Positions 35,320-46,649 of a DNA stretch of 64,000 bases are shown here, in pieces. Position 1 is the stretch's first letter, and each line of letters opens with the position of its first letter. The stretch is from Clytia hemisphaerica. Its lineage: Eukaryota; Cnidaria; Hydrozoa; Leptothecata; Clytiidae. The position numbers and the translations under genes were made by a program. The stretch lies in the NCBI GenBank assembly GCA_902728285.1, contig CACVBU010000743.1:901068-965067 (forward strand), in the 5' to 3' direction. The notes under the pieces are model-generated. The model had not been told where the DNA came from. It saw only the letters and a list, made by a program, of their open reading frames with translations, and did not search any database.

Positions 35320-36459
35320 TGGTATCGTATGATTCGTTGGTTAATGTTTGAAATAGTCATTTTCGTTCTAGAAAATTCACCTAAAAAGTTAGTTGTCAAA
35401 ATTCTGAATTATTTCTCAGGTTAACGTTTTTAGAAAAGTCTTTTAAAATCTAATACGTGACTGCTAGTTTCACACTACTTTCAATTCTTTTTTTTGAAAA
35501 AACTCAAGGGCAGAAAGAGTTCCCTAATATCCCGCAGTTTTCAATTTTAAAGCCTTTTTATGATCGGAACTTCAACAAGTCCTTTTTCGTTGCTATTCTC
35601 AATCGTGCCTTATTTTGTACTAAGGAGATAATCTAAAGACAATACTCCTTCCTTAAAATCAACTGGGCTAGTAGGATAGAAACCTCTGCACATTTATCTT
35701 TCATTCAAGTTTATGTAAAAACGTTTGTATATTATTTTTGTTGTATGTTTTTTGAAAAAGGTAATTTGTGACTTGCTTTTTTGTAAAATATATGTCAATA
35801 TCGGAATGTTCGAAATATACGCTTGGTCCAATATCGGGATTACTGAAATCAAATTTCAATGCCTCAAGCAAGCCCCTACTTTTTTTCGAAGGGAAGCATA
35901 ATAAAAGAGAATTGCTCTTCCAGCAATGTGTTTTTGAAGCCCTTTAAATAATCAACTTCACAATTGGATTTGAAGTTATACTTTTATTGTTCGGTTTGTT
36001 TTTGACCTTTTTTCACTGATAATATTTTGCGTTTAAAATTTCAAAACAGTCAGAGTCTAATTGGGTATCAATGAATTTTACTTCATGCTTCTAATCTACA
36101 TCTTTTTGTTTCGATCCATTGAAACTGCTGGTATGTTAATAAGAAGTTTTGTAAATCCTTTGTAAAAATAGAGAAAATGTTTCAGTTTTAGTATATTTCA
36201 GATAGCGATTGTTTTCTTAATCGTTGTCGAACATTTTTGAATTTCTGACATGATATATTTCAACCTTTTGGACCATCAATTTTAGTGTTTTTAACAGTAT
36301 TTGGTATCCTATCGTAGTAGACTGTGGTCTGACTCCACAATACATCGTGGATGAAGTGAGAGTGTTCTGGCTTTTTTCCCTAGTGTTTCAAGCCGGATCT
36401 CTTCATCAAATGTAATAAACCTCTTCTCCTCTTAGCAAAAGTAGAAAACTATATAAACC
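35320..36459. other. Intergenic spacer between the CPCNKCE paralogues
   Basis: AT-rich 3' flank of paralogue 1 and 5' flank of paralogue 2. An AATAAA occurs near 35,885 and another near 36,414. 'ctcctcttag' at about 36,427-36,436 just upstream of the ATG at 36,460 could be a splice acceptor. No further exon seen. Confidence 0.5.
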
Positions 36460-37203
36460 ATGACTAGTGGAAGAAGGCAGTCAACAACACATCAAGTTGG
36501 TGAACTACTATCTCTTCGCAAAAGCAATGACCAAGAATATCATTCTTCACGAACCAGGAACAGATCAAACCATCTCAAACCTCCGGTACAAACAAATTTA
36601 TCAACTAAAGTGAGCCGAAATCAAGGCCGTTCAACCAAGGAGACAGATGGCCACACAACCAAAAAGAAAAAGCGAAGCGGCGAATTTTCATCCGTTTATA
36701 AGTTACCTAAAATTGAGAACAAATATCTTATCAATCAAATGCCTTCCTTGAAGAAAACCAAAACTTTGAGTAATTTACAAGTTCAACGTCCTCTTTCGCC
36801 ATTACCAGAGCCTTCGTTACCATCATTGTCTCCAGGGGCAACTATTACCGTGGAAACAACAGAGAGACGTCGTTCATCAAATAATCAGTTAGCACCTTTA
36901 CTGCTAGATAAATCAACCGAGCGGCGACGATCGTCAAATTTTGCGGCACCTCCGCCACTAGATGTCGCACAACGTACTCGTCGCACATCCATATTTGATG
37001 GGAACCTGAGAAGAGCTTCCAGGATCATTGATCGCTTCGAACAGGAATTGATTGCTAAAGAAATGGAAATCCATTCAGGGGAAAATATACCAGAAAAGAA
37101 CATTTACGAAGAAATAAAGTACTGTCGATACATTCGTCGTAGAAATGAGCACGAGGATAGTCCCTCTTGTCCCTGTAATAAATGCGAAAAGCCGCTTTTT
37201 TAA
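36460..37203 (+). CDS. RRxS-rich protein with C-terminal CPCNKCE module (paralogue 2)
   Basis: Single coding exon of 247 aa. The ATG at 36,460 (A at -3 context 'aaccATGA') is preceded by an in-frame TAA nine bases upstream, so this start is secure. It shares three blocks with paralogue 1 in order: LPKIENKYLINQ (LPKIETGGYLVNQ in 1), an ERRRSS/RRTS/RRAS-rich stretch, and the end RRASRIIDRFEQELIAKE ... IKYCRYIR ... CPCNKCEKP. It is basic, Ser-rich, with no signal or TM segment. The second gene lacks the long acidic Ser/Asp region of paralogue 1. Cys spacing (CRY then CxCxxC) is conserved and could bind zinc; function unknown. Confidence 0.8.
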   Translation: MTSGRRQSTTHQVGELLSLRKSNDQEYHSSRTRNRSNHLKPPVQTNLSTKVSRNQGRSTKETDGHTTKKKKRSGEFSSVYKLPKIENKYLINQMPSLKKTKTLSNLQVQRPLSPLPEPSLPSLSPGATITVETTERRRSSNNQLAPLLLDKSTERRRSSNFAAPPPLDVAQRTRRTSIFDGNLRRASRIIDRFEQELIAKEMEIHSGENIPEKNIYEEIKYCRYIRRRNEHEDSPSCPCNKCEKPLF

Positions 37204-37373
37204 CCGCTTTTTTAGCGCAATGAATATCCTAAATTTGTTAGTTTTTTAATGTCGAATGTTCTTAGGTCGATTCCCCTTAGGGGATGGTACAATTAATTTA
37301 TTTACCACTTTTTTAACAGCCTTTGCAGATCGTTAGTTGCCAGGAGCATAGAAAAAAACTGTGGAATATGGCA

Positions 37374-37702
37374 TATACTTTAATCGTAGAAATTTTAGCG
37401 AGACTAATTTTAGTCAGGAAAATCTTGATTTTTTTTGGATTTATTTTAGCGAATCACGATTTCAAGAAATTTCGCGTGGATAAATTTTAGCGAATACTCG
37501 TATTACGTTATTGAATGAATTCGTTTTCTAGCATTTCTTTGCACTGAAACCCTTCCTATTGATAAAAATGTATCAAGGCAATATAACCAGAAATTTTGCA
37601 CGGATAAATTTTAGCGATCCGTCGATTCGGCGTGTTTTAGCGAGGAAAAACTCGCTAAAACGCTAAAATTAGTCTCGCTAAAATTTCTACGATTAAAGTA
37701 TA
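37374..37702. repeat. Foldback element with TTAGCGA words
   Basis: Left tatactttaatcgtagaaat followed by 'tttagcgagactaatttta' is mirrored at 37,660-37,702, about 40 bp perfect or nearly so. The interior repeats 'attttagcga' words at least six times. It starts 170 bp after paralogue 2, so it may lie in its 3' region. Confidence 0.85.
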
Positions 37703-38377
37703 ATATTTAAAAACTCGACCCTGGGTTTAAGACACAGGCTAAGCTGCTAGCATCCACTAACGGATTCGTGCTCCTTTTACTACCTGCGGTTTTGAAGAGG
37801 TTATTGATTCTGACTAGACACAAACATTAGCGTGACAACATCGATTTAAGAGACCACTCTGAATTTACCTTTTCCACTGCAAAGACCCCTTTTTGACCAA
37901 GAATCTTACACCATAATTTTGAACCCTCATGGATACAAACCCTTAGAATCTGTTGATCCCTTCATTTATAAATCTTTTGAAATTGTTGACCCCCCCCCCC
38001 TTGATCCTCCCAACAAGTCTTAACATGGGTGTCTGGTTGCCTATTTCTTGAATAGCAGTGGAAAATAATGGAATAGGAGCGTTCACCAATATACTCGAGG
38101 ATATTAGGGAAACCTTTAAAAGGAAGATGAAATTAAAACTACATGTTTCTTGTCTTAATGTTACTCAATCAAGCTTCTCATACACGGACGAACCATTTGG
38201 TCTCTGTTTCTCTTGTTTCATATTTCTATCATTATTTTCATATTTTGAAATTTCGTTTGTTGCATTTGGATAGTGTTTATGGTGTTTCTGTTGGTGAGAT
38301 TGTAGACCAGTCAAACGTTAAAAACTGTTTCTGTTTTGAAACATGAGAGAAAGGATGACAGCTGTTCCTTAAAATTT

Positions 38378-38601
38378 CCATACAGGGGGATGGACGAACC
38401 TTTTCAAGTGAAAACAAATTTCTTGGAAAAGTGTAGATACCCCCTGGAAAATGGCAAAGTTTGCAAAAGAATCATTGGAAAAAATTATTTTCATGTCTTA
38501 AAAGTGAGGGTGGATGGACTAAAATCAGTTGTTCACCCTAGACCCCCTGAAAATTCTTCTCGGATTACCCCCTGGAAATGTTCGTCCACCCCCCTGTATG
38601 G
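38378..38601. repeat. Foldback element, CATACAGGGGG ends, CCCCTGGAAA words
   Basis: Ends ccatacagggggatggacga and the right-hand inverse (tcgtccacccccctgtatgg) differ at one position. The interior repeats 'taccccctggaaa' words. This is the better-preserved relative of 21,936-22,224. The ORF across it is not a gene. Confidence 0.85.
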
Positions 38602-40047
38602 TCATGAAATGGGATGACAGCATTTTGCATGAGCCTCTCAGAAAACGATTTGGCGTTATTTTCGAAAATAGAAAAAAAGAATTATTTTAGCGAGGCAGCA
38701 ATTTTATTTTTAGCAAATTTTAGCCAAAATAAATTCTAGTCAAAAATAGTTCCCTTAAAGGCTCTCACTAATATTAAGTTATTTGACCGTACTGACTTTT
38801 TTTGGTTTTTGTGGATTAGGCCCTAAAAAACTTCATCAAAAATGGAAAAAAATTAAAATTATTTCGAATATGATAACAAAGCTTGATTTTGACTATCGCA
38901 AGCTTAAATAAACCTAAATAAGACCAAATTTCATCGAAAATCTTCATCTAGTTTCTGAGATTTTTTGTCAATTCCAAAAGGAGGAGACGGGATTAATTTC
39001 AAATTTTACCAAATTAATTTCTACACTCTTTTTTATATAAATCTATATAGTAAGGGATGTCACTGCACAAAATTTTACAACAAAAACACAAAATTCCAAA
39101 AAATTTAAAAAAATATAACTTCATAAAATACAAGAGTATATTTTTTTTGTAAATATGGAATAATAATTTATCAGTTATAAAAATATCAAATTTTTACTTT
39201 ATAAATGCATATTCTTTGGGTGTGTACCCCGTATGGTTTTTAGTCCGTCCATTCTGAACTCATAAGGGATAACGAGGGCACTCAAAGTCACATTTTTCAA
39301 AAAAATATGTAAAAAAATATTATATCAAATTTTGCTATAAAAATTTGTAAACTATCATATCTGTAAAGAAACTTGTGTTTGTCAAATTTATTGTTTTGGG
39401 TTTCAGTTTTGAAGATATGTACAATTGAAAAACGATACTTTAAATTGCCCAGTCTAAAATTTCCTTATCCTCTGACCACCATCTCATCGCAATAAACAGC
39501 GACTATGAAATCCTGAAATTCCGATTTCTGTTTTTGTTGATGAAATTTTGCGACTTTAGCCAAACAAGAAGGGTATAACTAAGATGTAGGACAATCTACA
39601 GTATCCTTTAAGCTACTGTACTAGTATTTATTGCTTTCTCCCGCAAATAGGAAGATGCTTGATTTACTGTAAATTTTGGCCGAGGAAGATGATAAAGAAT
39701 TGCAACGTTTGCTTATGCATATAGAATAGTTCCCAGTATTTTCATAACAAAATAGAATATAAAATTCATAGAAAAATATATTGTTTAGTTTTTAAACTCT
39801 ATAACTTGGAGACATAGCAAGTAATATGGCCTAATCTAAATATTACACCACACTTCTCTACCGTCGATAATATTTATACTGCTTTGAGCAAAAAATAAAT
39901 TTTGCTGATCCATGGTTTCGATGATACACCATAAAGTTGGTTCTATTAAGTCCTGTAAAAAAAGTCTTCAGAAGTTTTGTTTTCGTCAAAAAAATAGAAA
40001 GTTTTGCGCGCATGGACATTTTGTAGGAGAAAGTGAGAGAGTTCTAT
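38602..40047. other. Non-genic 3' flank of the lectin cassette
   Basis: AT-rich sequence with no coding exons. A minus-strand AATAAA lies at about 39,627-39,632, roughly 415 bp past the lectin stop codon; 'ttttagcgagg' fragments near 38,685 echo the 37,374 element. Confidence 0.45.
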
Positions 40048-41120
40048 TTATGAATCCCTGAAGGATCGCTTCTCTTTGGTGTCACGCTTCTTCTTTCGTC
40101 GTCGGCGACCGCCTTCTTTCAAGACGTCCATGCTGTTCTGCTGGTCAGCCTCGCATTCGTATTTCACTTTCAAATATTTATAAACGTTTCCACAACTGTT
40201 ATCGTCAAAGAAAATATTGGAGGCGACAACTTCACAATTTTGTTGACCTTTGCATTGTGCATCGACCTTTGTGAAGGCATTATCACTGTTGGCGTCACAG
40301 ACTTCACGGCTCAGACCGGCCGGTGTATCAGAACAGGTAACGTGGTCCTCACGACCCCAGTATGCTTCTTTGATCTTGATCAATTCGTATTGTTGACACT
40401 GAATCCAAAGTTTTTGTCCTTCGCATGCAACAGTGAACTCCTGAAAAGTTGTTTGAAAAGAAAATGCTAGAATTTTGGTTACAGTATGTCTAATTGTTTC
40501 TTTAGTTAAAAATAGAAAACGAAATGTCTGAAATGCTAGATCGATTAGTGCAAGATTGTAAAGTTTTAACCTTAAATCTAATATCTCCATAGCCAAAATA
40601 CAATCCTGGTCGACATCCTGTTTAAAGGCGGTAAAAGTTTTCATCGAAGAATGTTGACAAAGAACGTTTTTTTCTTACTCACCGGTTTGATTGGTTCAGG
40701 TCCTGAATCTCCAGCTGATCCCTGTGGTCCAGGTAGACCAGGGGCACCAGGCAGACCGGCGGATCCAGGTAAACCTGATGGTCCTGGATCTCCTTTCTCT
40801 CCTGGGTATCCGGGCATACCAGGGCCTCCAGATAAGCCTGGTGGTCCCATTGGACCAGGGGCACCATCTTCACCAACGTGTCCAGGGGCTCCTGGTGCAC
40901 CGGGTAAACCTGGGGCTCCTGGTTCTCCAGATGGTCCTGGTGGTCCTGGAGGACCTGGTGGTCCGTTAAGTCCTTTTAAGAAGAATCCGAGAGTCAGATT
41001 CTGTTCCAACAGTTGACTGACCATCAATTGATCGAGAAAGGGTTGTGTGATTCTGTCACCAATCTTTGGCCAATCTGGAAGTATTCTATTCATATCTCCT
41101 CCCATTTGCATCTGTGTTGA
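40048..41120 (-). CDS. Collagen-domain SUEL lectin, distal cassette of locus B
   Basis: Two body exons, 40,683-41,120 and 40,048-40,440, with phase 0 borders (acaacag|TCA, CCG|gtgagt, tttcag|GAG). Spliced to the signal exon at 44,169-44,234 the product is 298 aa. Residues 23-71 contain [20 protein letters not shown] and [11 protein letters not shown]; residues 72-164 are 31 Gly-X-Y triplets; residues 169 onward are a SUEL lectin domain with eight Cys, EAYWGRED and [12 protein letters not shown]. The end is [19 protein letters not shown], a basic stretch with furin-like cleavage potential. No own signal exon was found between 41,121 and 42,108, so use of the shared exon is inferred; an internal MQMGG start would lack secretion. 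Nearly identical to the proximal cassette over long stretches, so a recent duplication or gene conversion. Confidence 0.8.
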
Positions 41121-42108
41121 CTGTTGTTTTTGAAAAGTAAAGAAAAGGAGAAAATAATTAATTTCGTTCGATTCTTGATTGAATTCAGTTTATACATTTA
41201 TTTATCCACTACTACAATAGAAATATAGTTAGAAATAATACAGGAGAAGCATTCTAAGTCCTTGTTAAAGTTGTTAATTCCTCAAAAATAAATTAGTTGG
41301 AAAGATATTTTCATTGTTTGTCATTGATAATTTAGTTTTATGTCAAATTTGAAATTACAAATATATGAGGTCTTGAAAACAAAAAAAAATAGGAACACAA
41401 AAAAATATAATGGTCTAAAATTCTCTAACAACTAGATAAAATGACTATGATTTAATGTGTGAGTGGATTATCTAAAAGACTTATGATTTTGAGTGAATAA
41501 ATGATTGTGGTGTATGAATGGTGGATGTGATTGAGTGGTGATGATTGAGAGGAGGGTGGAGGGTGGTTACGCCCTTTTATTTGATGCGATCGATGGTGGT
41601 CTTGACATTCTACCATGACCTTAAAAAACTCTAAAATTCTTGAAAATAAAGAAGATGTTTATGGCTTAACTGTTAATTTGATATTACAAAAATTGGTTTC
41701 AATCAACTTTGCATTTAGGAAGTTGACCTTATAAAACAAGACACTCTGCCCTCTAGAATTATCTGTTAAGAACACCATACACCTAAGGTTGGAATCATTT
41801 CATAAATTGTTAAACTAAAATATTATATATACAGGTCTTATGTGAAAAAGCTTTATTGTTATAAAAAATTCGTGGGAGCTCGTCTTTCTTTCTTGTCTTA
41901 CTCTCTCAGCAATGTCGTCACCTTTCTGCTCTTCTCTGGCAATAACTGAGAAACACCAACGTTGTCAGCAAGTCAATAATTTGATCAAAATCTCATCCGC
42001 AGATTATTTAGTTAATTGTCTATAATACATTCTCTGCACATGAAACTTTTTCATTTTACTGACTAGATGGTTTTTTTGTATTAGAATTTCTGGGTCATTG
42101 ATTTTAAT

Positions 42109-44234
42109 CTAACTATCTCGAAAAGATCTTTTATCCTTGGTTGCACGCTTCCGTTTACGCCGTGATCCGTACGTATCTTCCGTGCCCGGACTGGAGTCGG
42201 GTACACATTCATACCAAATTTTCAACACTTTGAATATATTTCCACAACTGTTATCATCAAAGAAAATATTGGAGGCGACAACTTCACAAGCCTGTTCGCC
42301 TTTACATTGTCCCGCAACTTTTTGTTTGGCATTTTCACGATTTCCATCACAAAATTTGTCAGCTACTAAACCGTTTGGTGCATTTTGACAGGTGGAAGTA
42401 TCATCTCGACCCCAGTATACATCTTTGACTTGGATATGGTTATATGTTTTGCAATCAATAAGCAAGCGTTCACCTTCGCATTTCTCTGTGAAGTTCTGGA
42501 AAAGAAAAAGATATATCAAAATATACTTCCATCATTCTTCATGTATAATGAATCCAAGAGTTATCATCAATTTTGCCCTCAATCAAGTCAAAACTAGAAC
42601 TTTGGCGTATAAGTTTATCAAAATAATTGTATGAAATCAAAATCTAAAAGATGCCAGATAAAAATGCAAGATAAATCTGATTAATGACTTCAAAATGAAA
42701 TTCTTTTAAATTAGGGTAAGAATCTACAAAGTATTCACCTCTGGTTTCAGTTGTACTGCAACATTATCACGGGTTTCTGCAACCAATCCTTCAGGACCAG
42801 GTAAACCAGGAGCACCCGGAAGACCTGCAGATCCAGGCAAACCAGTTGCACCTGGATCTCCTTTCTCTCCAGGGAAACCGGGGACACCAGCAGAACCCAA
42901 TGGTCCAGGAGGACCCATTGGACCAGGAGCACCATCTTCACCAACGTGTCCAGGGGCTCCTGGTGCACCGGGTAAACCTGGAGGACCAGGTTCTCCAGGG
43001 GAACCAGGTGGACCAGGAGGACCTGGTGGTCCATTTAGCCCTTTCAAGAAGAATCCGAGCGTCAGATTCTGTTCCAACAGTTGACTGACCATCAGTTGAT
43101 CAAGAAAAGGCTGCGTGATTCTGTCACCAATCTTTGGCCAATCTGGTAACATTCTGGCTTGTTGTTCTTGCTATAATGGATAAGATTTTGGCATTGTTTA
43201 TCGATAATCAGATATCATTTTGGTTGTCGATGTCTTTGTTGAGTAAAGTTTTTCTTTTCTTGTACGTAGGTTTGTTCCAGTTCCTTGTCTTGTCTTCTCG
43301 TTTGTGATTTAGTTTCTCCATTTTCGGAGAACGGTCGTATATCGTCTGGTCTGGTCTGGTCTGTTTTTTTTTGTTACGTTCAAATACTGTTATCTTGTTT
43401 AAATACTGTTATTCTGTCTCTCTGTCTGTTCTATGTAAATTCTATGTTCCGTGTTTTTTAACCCTTGCTATCTTAACGACTAATTAAGTTTCGGTTCACT
43501 GGAGTTTATAAACCAAAGGTCGCAAATACGCAATCTGCCAAATTTCCCCAATAAAATCTATATACATATAGAGTATCTTGTTTTATAAGTGTCTAAAGCC
43601 GTTAAAAACAAAAAACAAAAACCACAAAGAGAATTTACAGATCTGTGTATGTTATTTTTCAGGTGCTGTTTTGTAAATACCTCAATGTTGGTGTCATGGT
43701 CAAATCTCAATGGTGGTCAGTGAATGTAATGTGATGGTAGATGTGTAAAGATATTGTCAAGTGATGTGATGTTATGTTATGAGTAAAAGGTATGTGTTTG
43801 TTATGTTGTAAATGTAAAAAAGTTAATTTACACACCCTAGTCTTGTCAACCTTAATCTCATTGAAACAAGGTCTGGGTCCAAAAGAATTCGGTATAATAC
43901 CATAGACTAATTTCACTTTAGGACTTTAGTAATTCAATGAGTATCAAATTAGCGTGTCTTAACCGTGGTTTTCTTAATTAGATACAAAAATGCAAGACCC
44001 TTTTTGGAGATAAAAGATAAGTTTTCAAAAAGAAAAAGATTGCTTCTTGAAGATAAAAATGGTTTTTGGAAATGGAAAATATTGAGTTTTGAATCTATCT
44101 AGGATATCGAAAATAAAGACGAAGAAAAGTTTTTAAAAGAAAAAATTTTTAAGAATGAATTTACTTACAGTTTCTTGAACGCCGAAACTCAAGACGGCAA
44201 ATAGCAGGCACACAAGGCCTTGAGACCAATGCAT
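42109..44234 (-). CDS. Collagen-domain SUEL lectin, proximal cassette of locus B
   Basis: Three phase-0 exons: 44,169-44,234 (signal, [20 protein letters not shown] then ET), 42,739-43,170 and 42,109-42,495; 294 aa. Splice sites: ACT|gtaagt, attatag|CAA, GAG|gtgaat, ttccag|AAC. Residues 29-65 hold [18 protein letters not shown] and [11 protein letters not shown] with an N-linked site. Residues 66-152 are 29 Gly-X-Y triplets, then a short linker. Residues 167-262 or so are the SUEL domain ([34 protein letters not shown]). The tail [17 protein letters not shown] matches the other cassette. Expected to be secreted and trimeric, binding rhamnose/galactose-type sugars by family analogy. A minus-strand AATAAA lies at 41,852-41,857. 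Confidence 0.87.
44169..44234 (-). CDS. Signal-peptide exon, probably shared by both locus B cassettes
   Basis: Twenty-two codons with a hydrophobic core ([14 protein letters not shown]), ending ACT|gtaagt in phase 0. The ATG is preceded one base upstream by 'tttttttctcgtaccttag', a strong acceptor-like sequence. Both downstream cassettes begin in phase 0, so either can be joined. It is the only signal-like exon visible upstream of either cassette within 41-45 kb. Confidence 0.7.
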
Positions 44235-46212
44235 TCTAAGGTACGAGAAAAAAACAATGTTATTTTTATGCAAAATTATAGAACCTGAATCCTTCATCAT
44301 AAAAAAGCCATGGCATTGAGAAAATATAATTTTACAGGGGGTGAAATATCTTGATTGTTATGTATTTCAAGGAATATTTAGGCTAGAAGAGGTTGAAGTT
44401 GAAGTTTGTATTCAATATAAATTTTATTAAAGTTTGACGGGAGTTTGACCCAATGATAAAAACAATTCTACCAGAAGCCAAAATGATTAAAGCAGGACAG
44501 GTAATAAATTTATAATAATCTTTTAACTATGAGCTGGGAAACCAAATCATCGAAAGTAACAAAAACATTGGCAATCGAATCCGATCAAATGAGAAAAATA
44601 ATATCCCAAAAAAAAATCCATCAATACAACCATCAAAGTTAAAATAAATGCCAACTTACTTTATAAATTTTAATTTTCTATACAATATATACACAAGAAG
44701 ATATTAAAACAAGTTATGTCAAAAGAGACAAAACCAAAAGCCCCAAAAAATTAATTAGCGATGTTAATTATTTTGGGCTATGTCTGTCTATGCCTCCCTT
44801 CGCATGCATTCAAAAAATTAAAGTTTTTTTCTTCAATAATGGAAGCATAGCATGAATTCAACAGTAAACGCTAATAGCTTGTTTTCATTTTCACCACTGA
44901 CAGAATTCGATTGAGAAAAATTCGAATGATTTAACAATAGAATTCTATTGAAAGCAGGTGGCTCTATTGATTAGATCATCCCGTTAATGAATTGGAATAA
45001 TTCAGCTCTATTTTGTCTTCCTTTGTTTTGATTGCTATTGTTTATTAACGACAATAAAAAAATTTCAAAACAAACTTCAAAACAAAGCTCACCTCGAAGT
45101 TCGATAGATTATTTTTATAGTTGACAATCTTAAAAACTCATCAAAATTATTCACCAAGTTATTTTTTTTAAGCGAACCAATCTTTTCTTTTTTTGAAATC
45201 CTTCACTGATACAATTTTCTGTTTGATTCGTTGCGCATTTTTCAGCCAATCGGAAGCTACTGTTCTATAAACAATTATGCTTAACCAATACACACTTTCA
45301 GCATAATTCGAACAATCTTATTATTTCAAAACATTCGATTTCAAAAAGGTTTCAAAAAGACACAAAAACCTTGAAAATACAAAAAAAACAAAAATTACTA
45401 ACCTTTTACAGTATAATTTACCAAGTTAAAATAAATCTCAATTTAAAATAAATGAAAGTTTCGCTAAATTTCCATTTGCCGAAAAAGCCGGTTTTCCCTG
45501 ACATTCGAAACCGCACGCTTGTTTTGGAAAAAAGAAACTGCACTACGCATGCGCAAGGAAACAAGCTCATATTGAGCACAAGCAAATGATCTCTAAAGTG
45601 GTCTGTTTACGCTTTCTCATTGAGTATTGTGCAAAGAAACTAATAGACCATGCTAAACAACTAATTAGTTTTTCGAACGTTTTGCAAAAATTAGTTCGAA
45701 CACAGCTGCCATTTTTTAATGTTTTAAAAACAACATAAACAATCTTTTGTTTAGTCTCTTTAAAAAAAATTATTGCAACAAAAATATATAGGGGCTTCAA
45801 TGAAGATTTTTTGATCTTTTTAATAATTTGTTTTATATAGTGTTCAAACACTGTTTACTTTGTATCTTCAAATTCAAATATTTTTTTTCCAAACTATTGT
45901 TTCTGCTAGAATAAGCGTCTCAATAAGAGGTCTTAATGAGTCTGGAAGCAACCTATAATCTTTTTGTAAAACTCATTTCTTAACTTTTTTTCAATTTCAT
46001 TTCATTTTCCACTCGTATTGTACCTTAACACCATACTAAGAATTTTCACACAGGAAAATACACAATTGTTTTTTCCTGAGGCATAAGCATCCTATAGTCG
46101 GCCCCTTTTGAAAGCTGGCCCTTAGATTTGCGTTATTTTTTCGTCGCTGGCGTAATAAGGGTCGGCGTTTAAACGACCCCACCGGCCCACTATAAAGGCA
46201 TTCTGGTGGGGA
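44235..46212. other. Upstream region of lectin locus B
   Basis: AT-rich, no coding exons recognised on either strand. 'cttcgag|gtgagc' on the minus strand near 45,090 is a possible 5' UTR exon donor. A small hairpin-like GC patch (ggcccc...ggccc) lies at about 46,098-46,195. Confidence 0.4.
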
Positions 46213-46330
46213 GACACGATTTTTTATAAGAACAAACTATATAAGAACACAAGGCTTGTATGACCAAAATGTAAACACGCTTTTTTATAAGAATATTGTT
46301 TTTCCAATTCATCATGAATATTCTTAACTT
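46213..46330. repeat. AAGAAC-family fragment
   Basis: 'acacgattttttataagaac' and a second 'aacacgcttttttataagaa' in the same orientation about 50 bp on; these are terminal sequences of the AAGAAC MITE family without a matching inverted partner, so a partial or rearranged copy. Confidence 0.5.
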
Positions 46331-46649
46331 TTTGGGAAAATCATCCTAAAATATTCTAACGGTATTCTTAGGGTAGGATCCAATCCAAGTCAAAATTTAG
46401 CATGTAATACATACCTCAAGATCAAAAAAGTGGATTTACGTTTCAAGTTTGGCAATTTAATGGTATAATGCTCTAAAATTTCAAATGTGAAGTAACAACT
46501 TTTCTGTTCCCCTACCTCATACTTTTTAGAATTTAAGAACCTGCATCTCGCCCCGGCAGCCAATTGGAAATAACATTTACAAAAATAATTCGAGAAAAAG
46601 TCTAAAATGCGAAAAACAAAGAAAGGGTTAGATTCAATTTATCATCTTG

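Noticed and set aside
40651-41016. Plus-strand ORF of 121 codons with a GPG-like repeat ([15 protein letters not shown])
   Set aside because: Antisense of the collagen exon. It looks collagenous because GGN/NCC codons are near-symmetric, but it has no splice partners and no lectin or signal exon on that strand.
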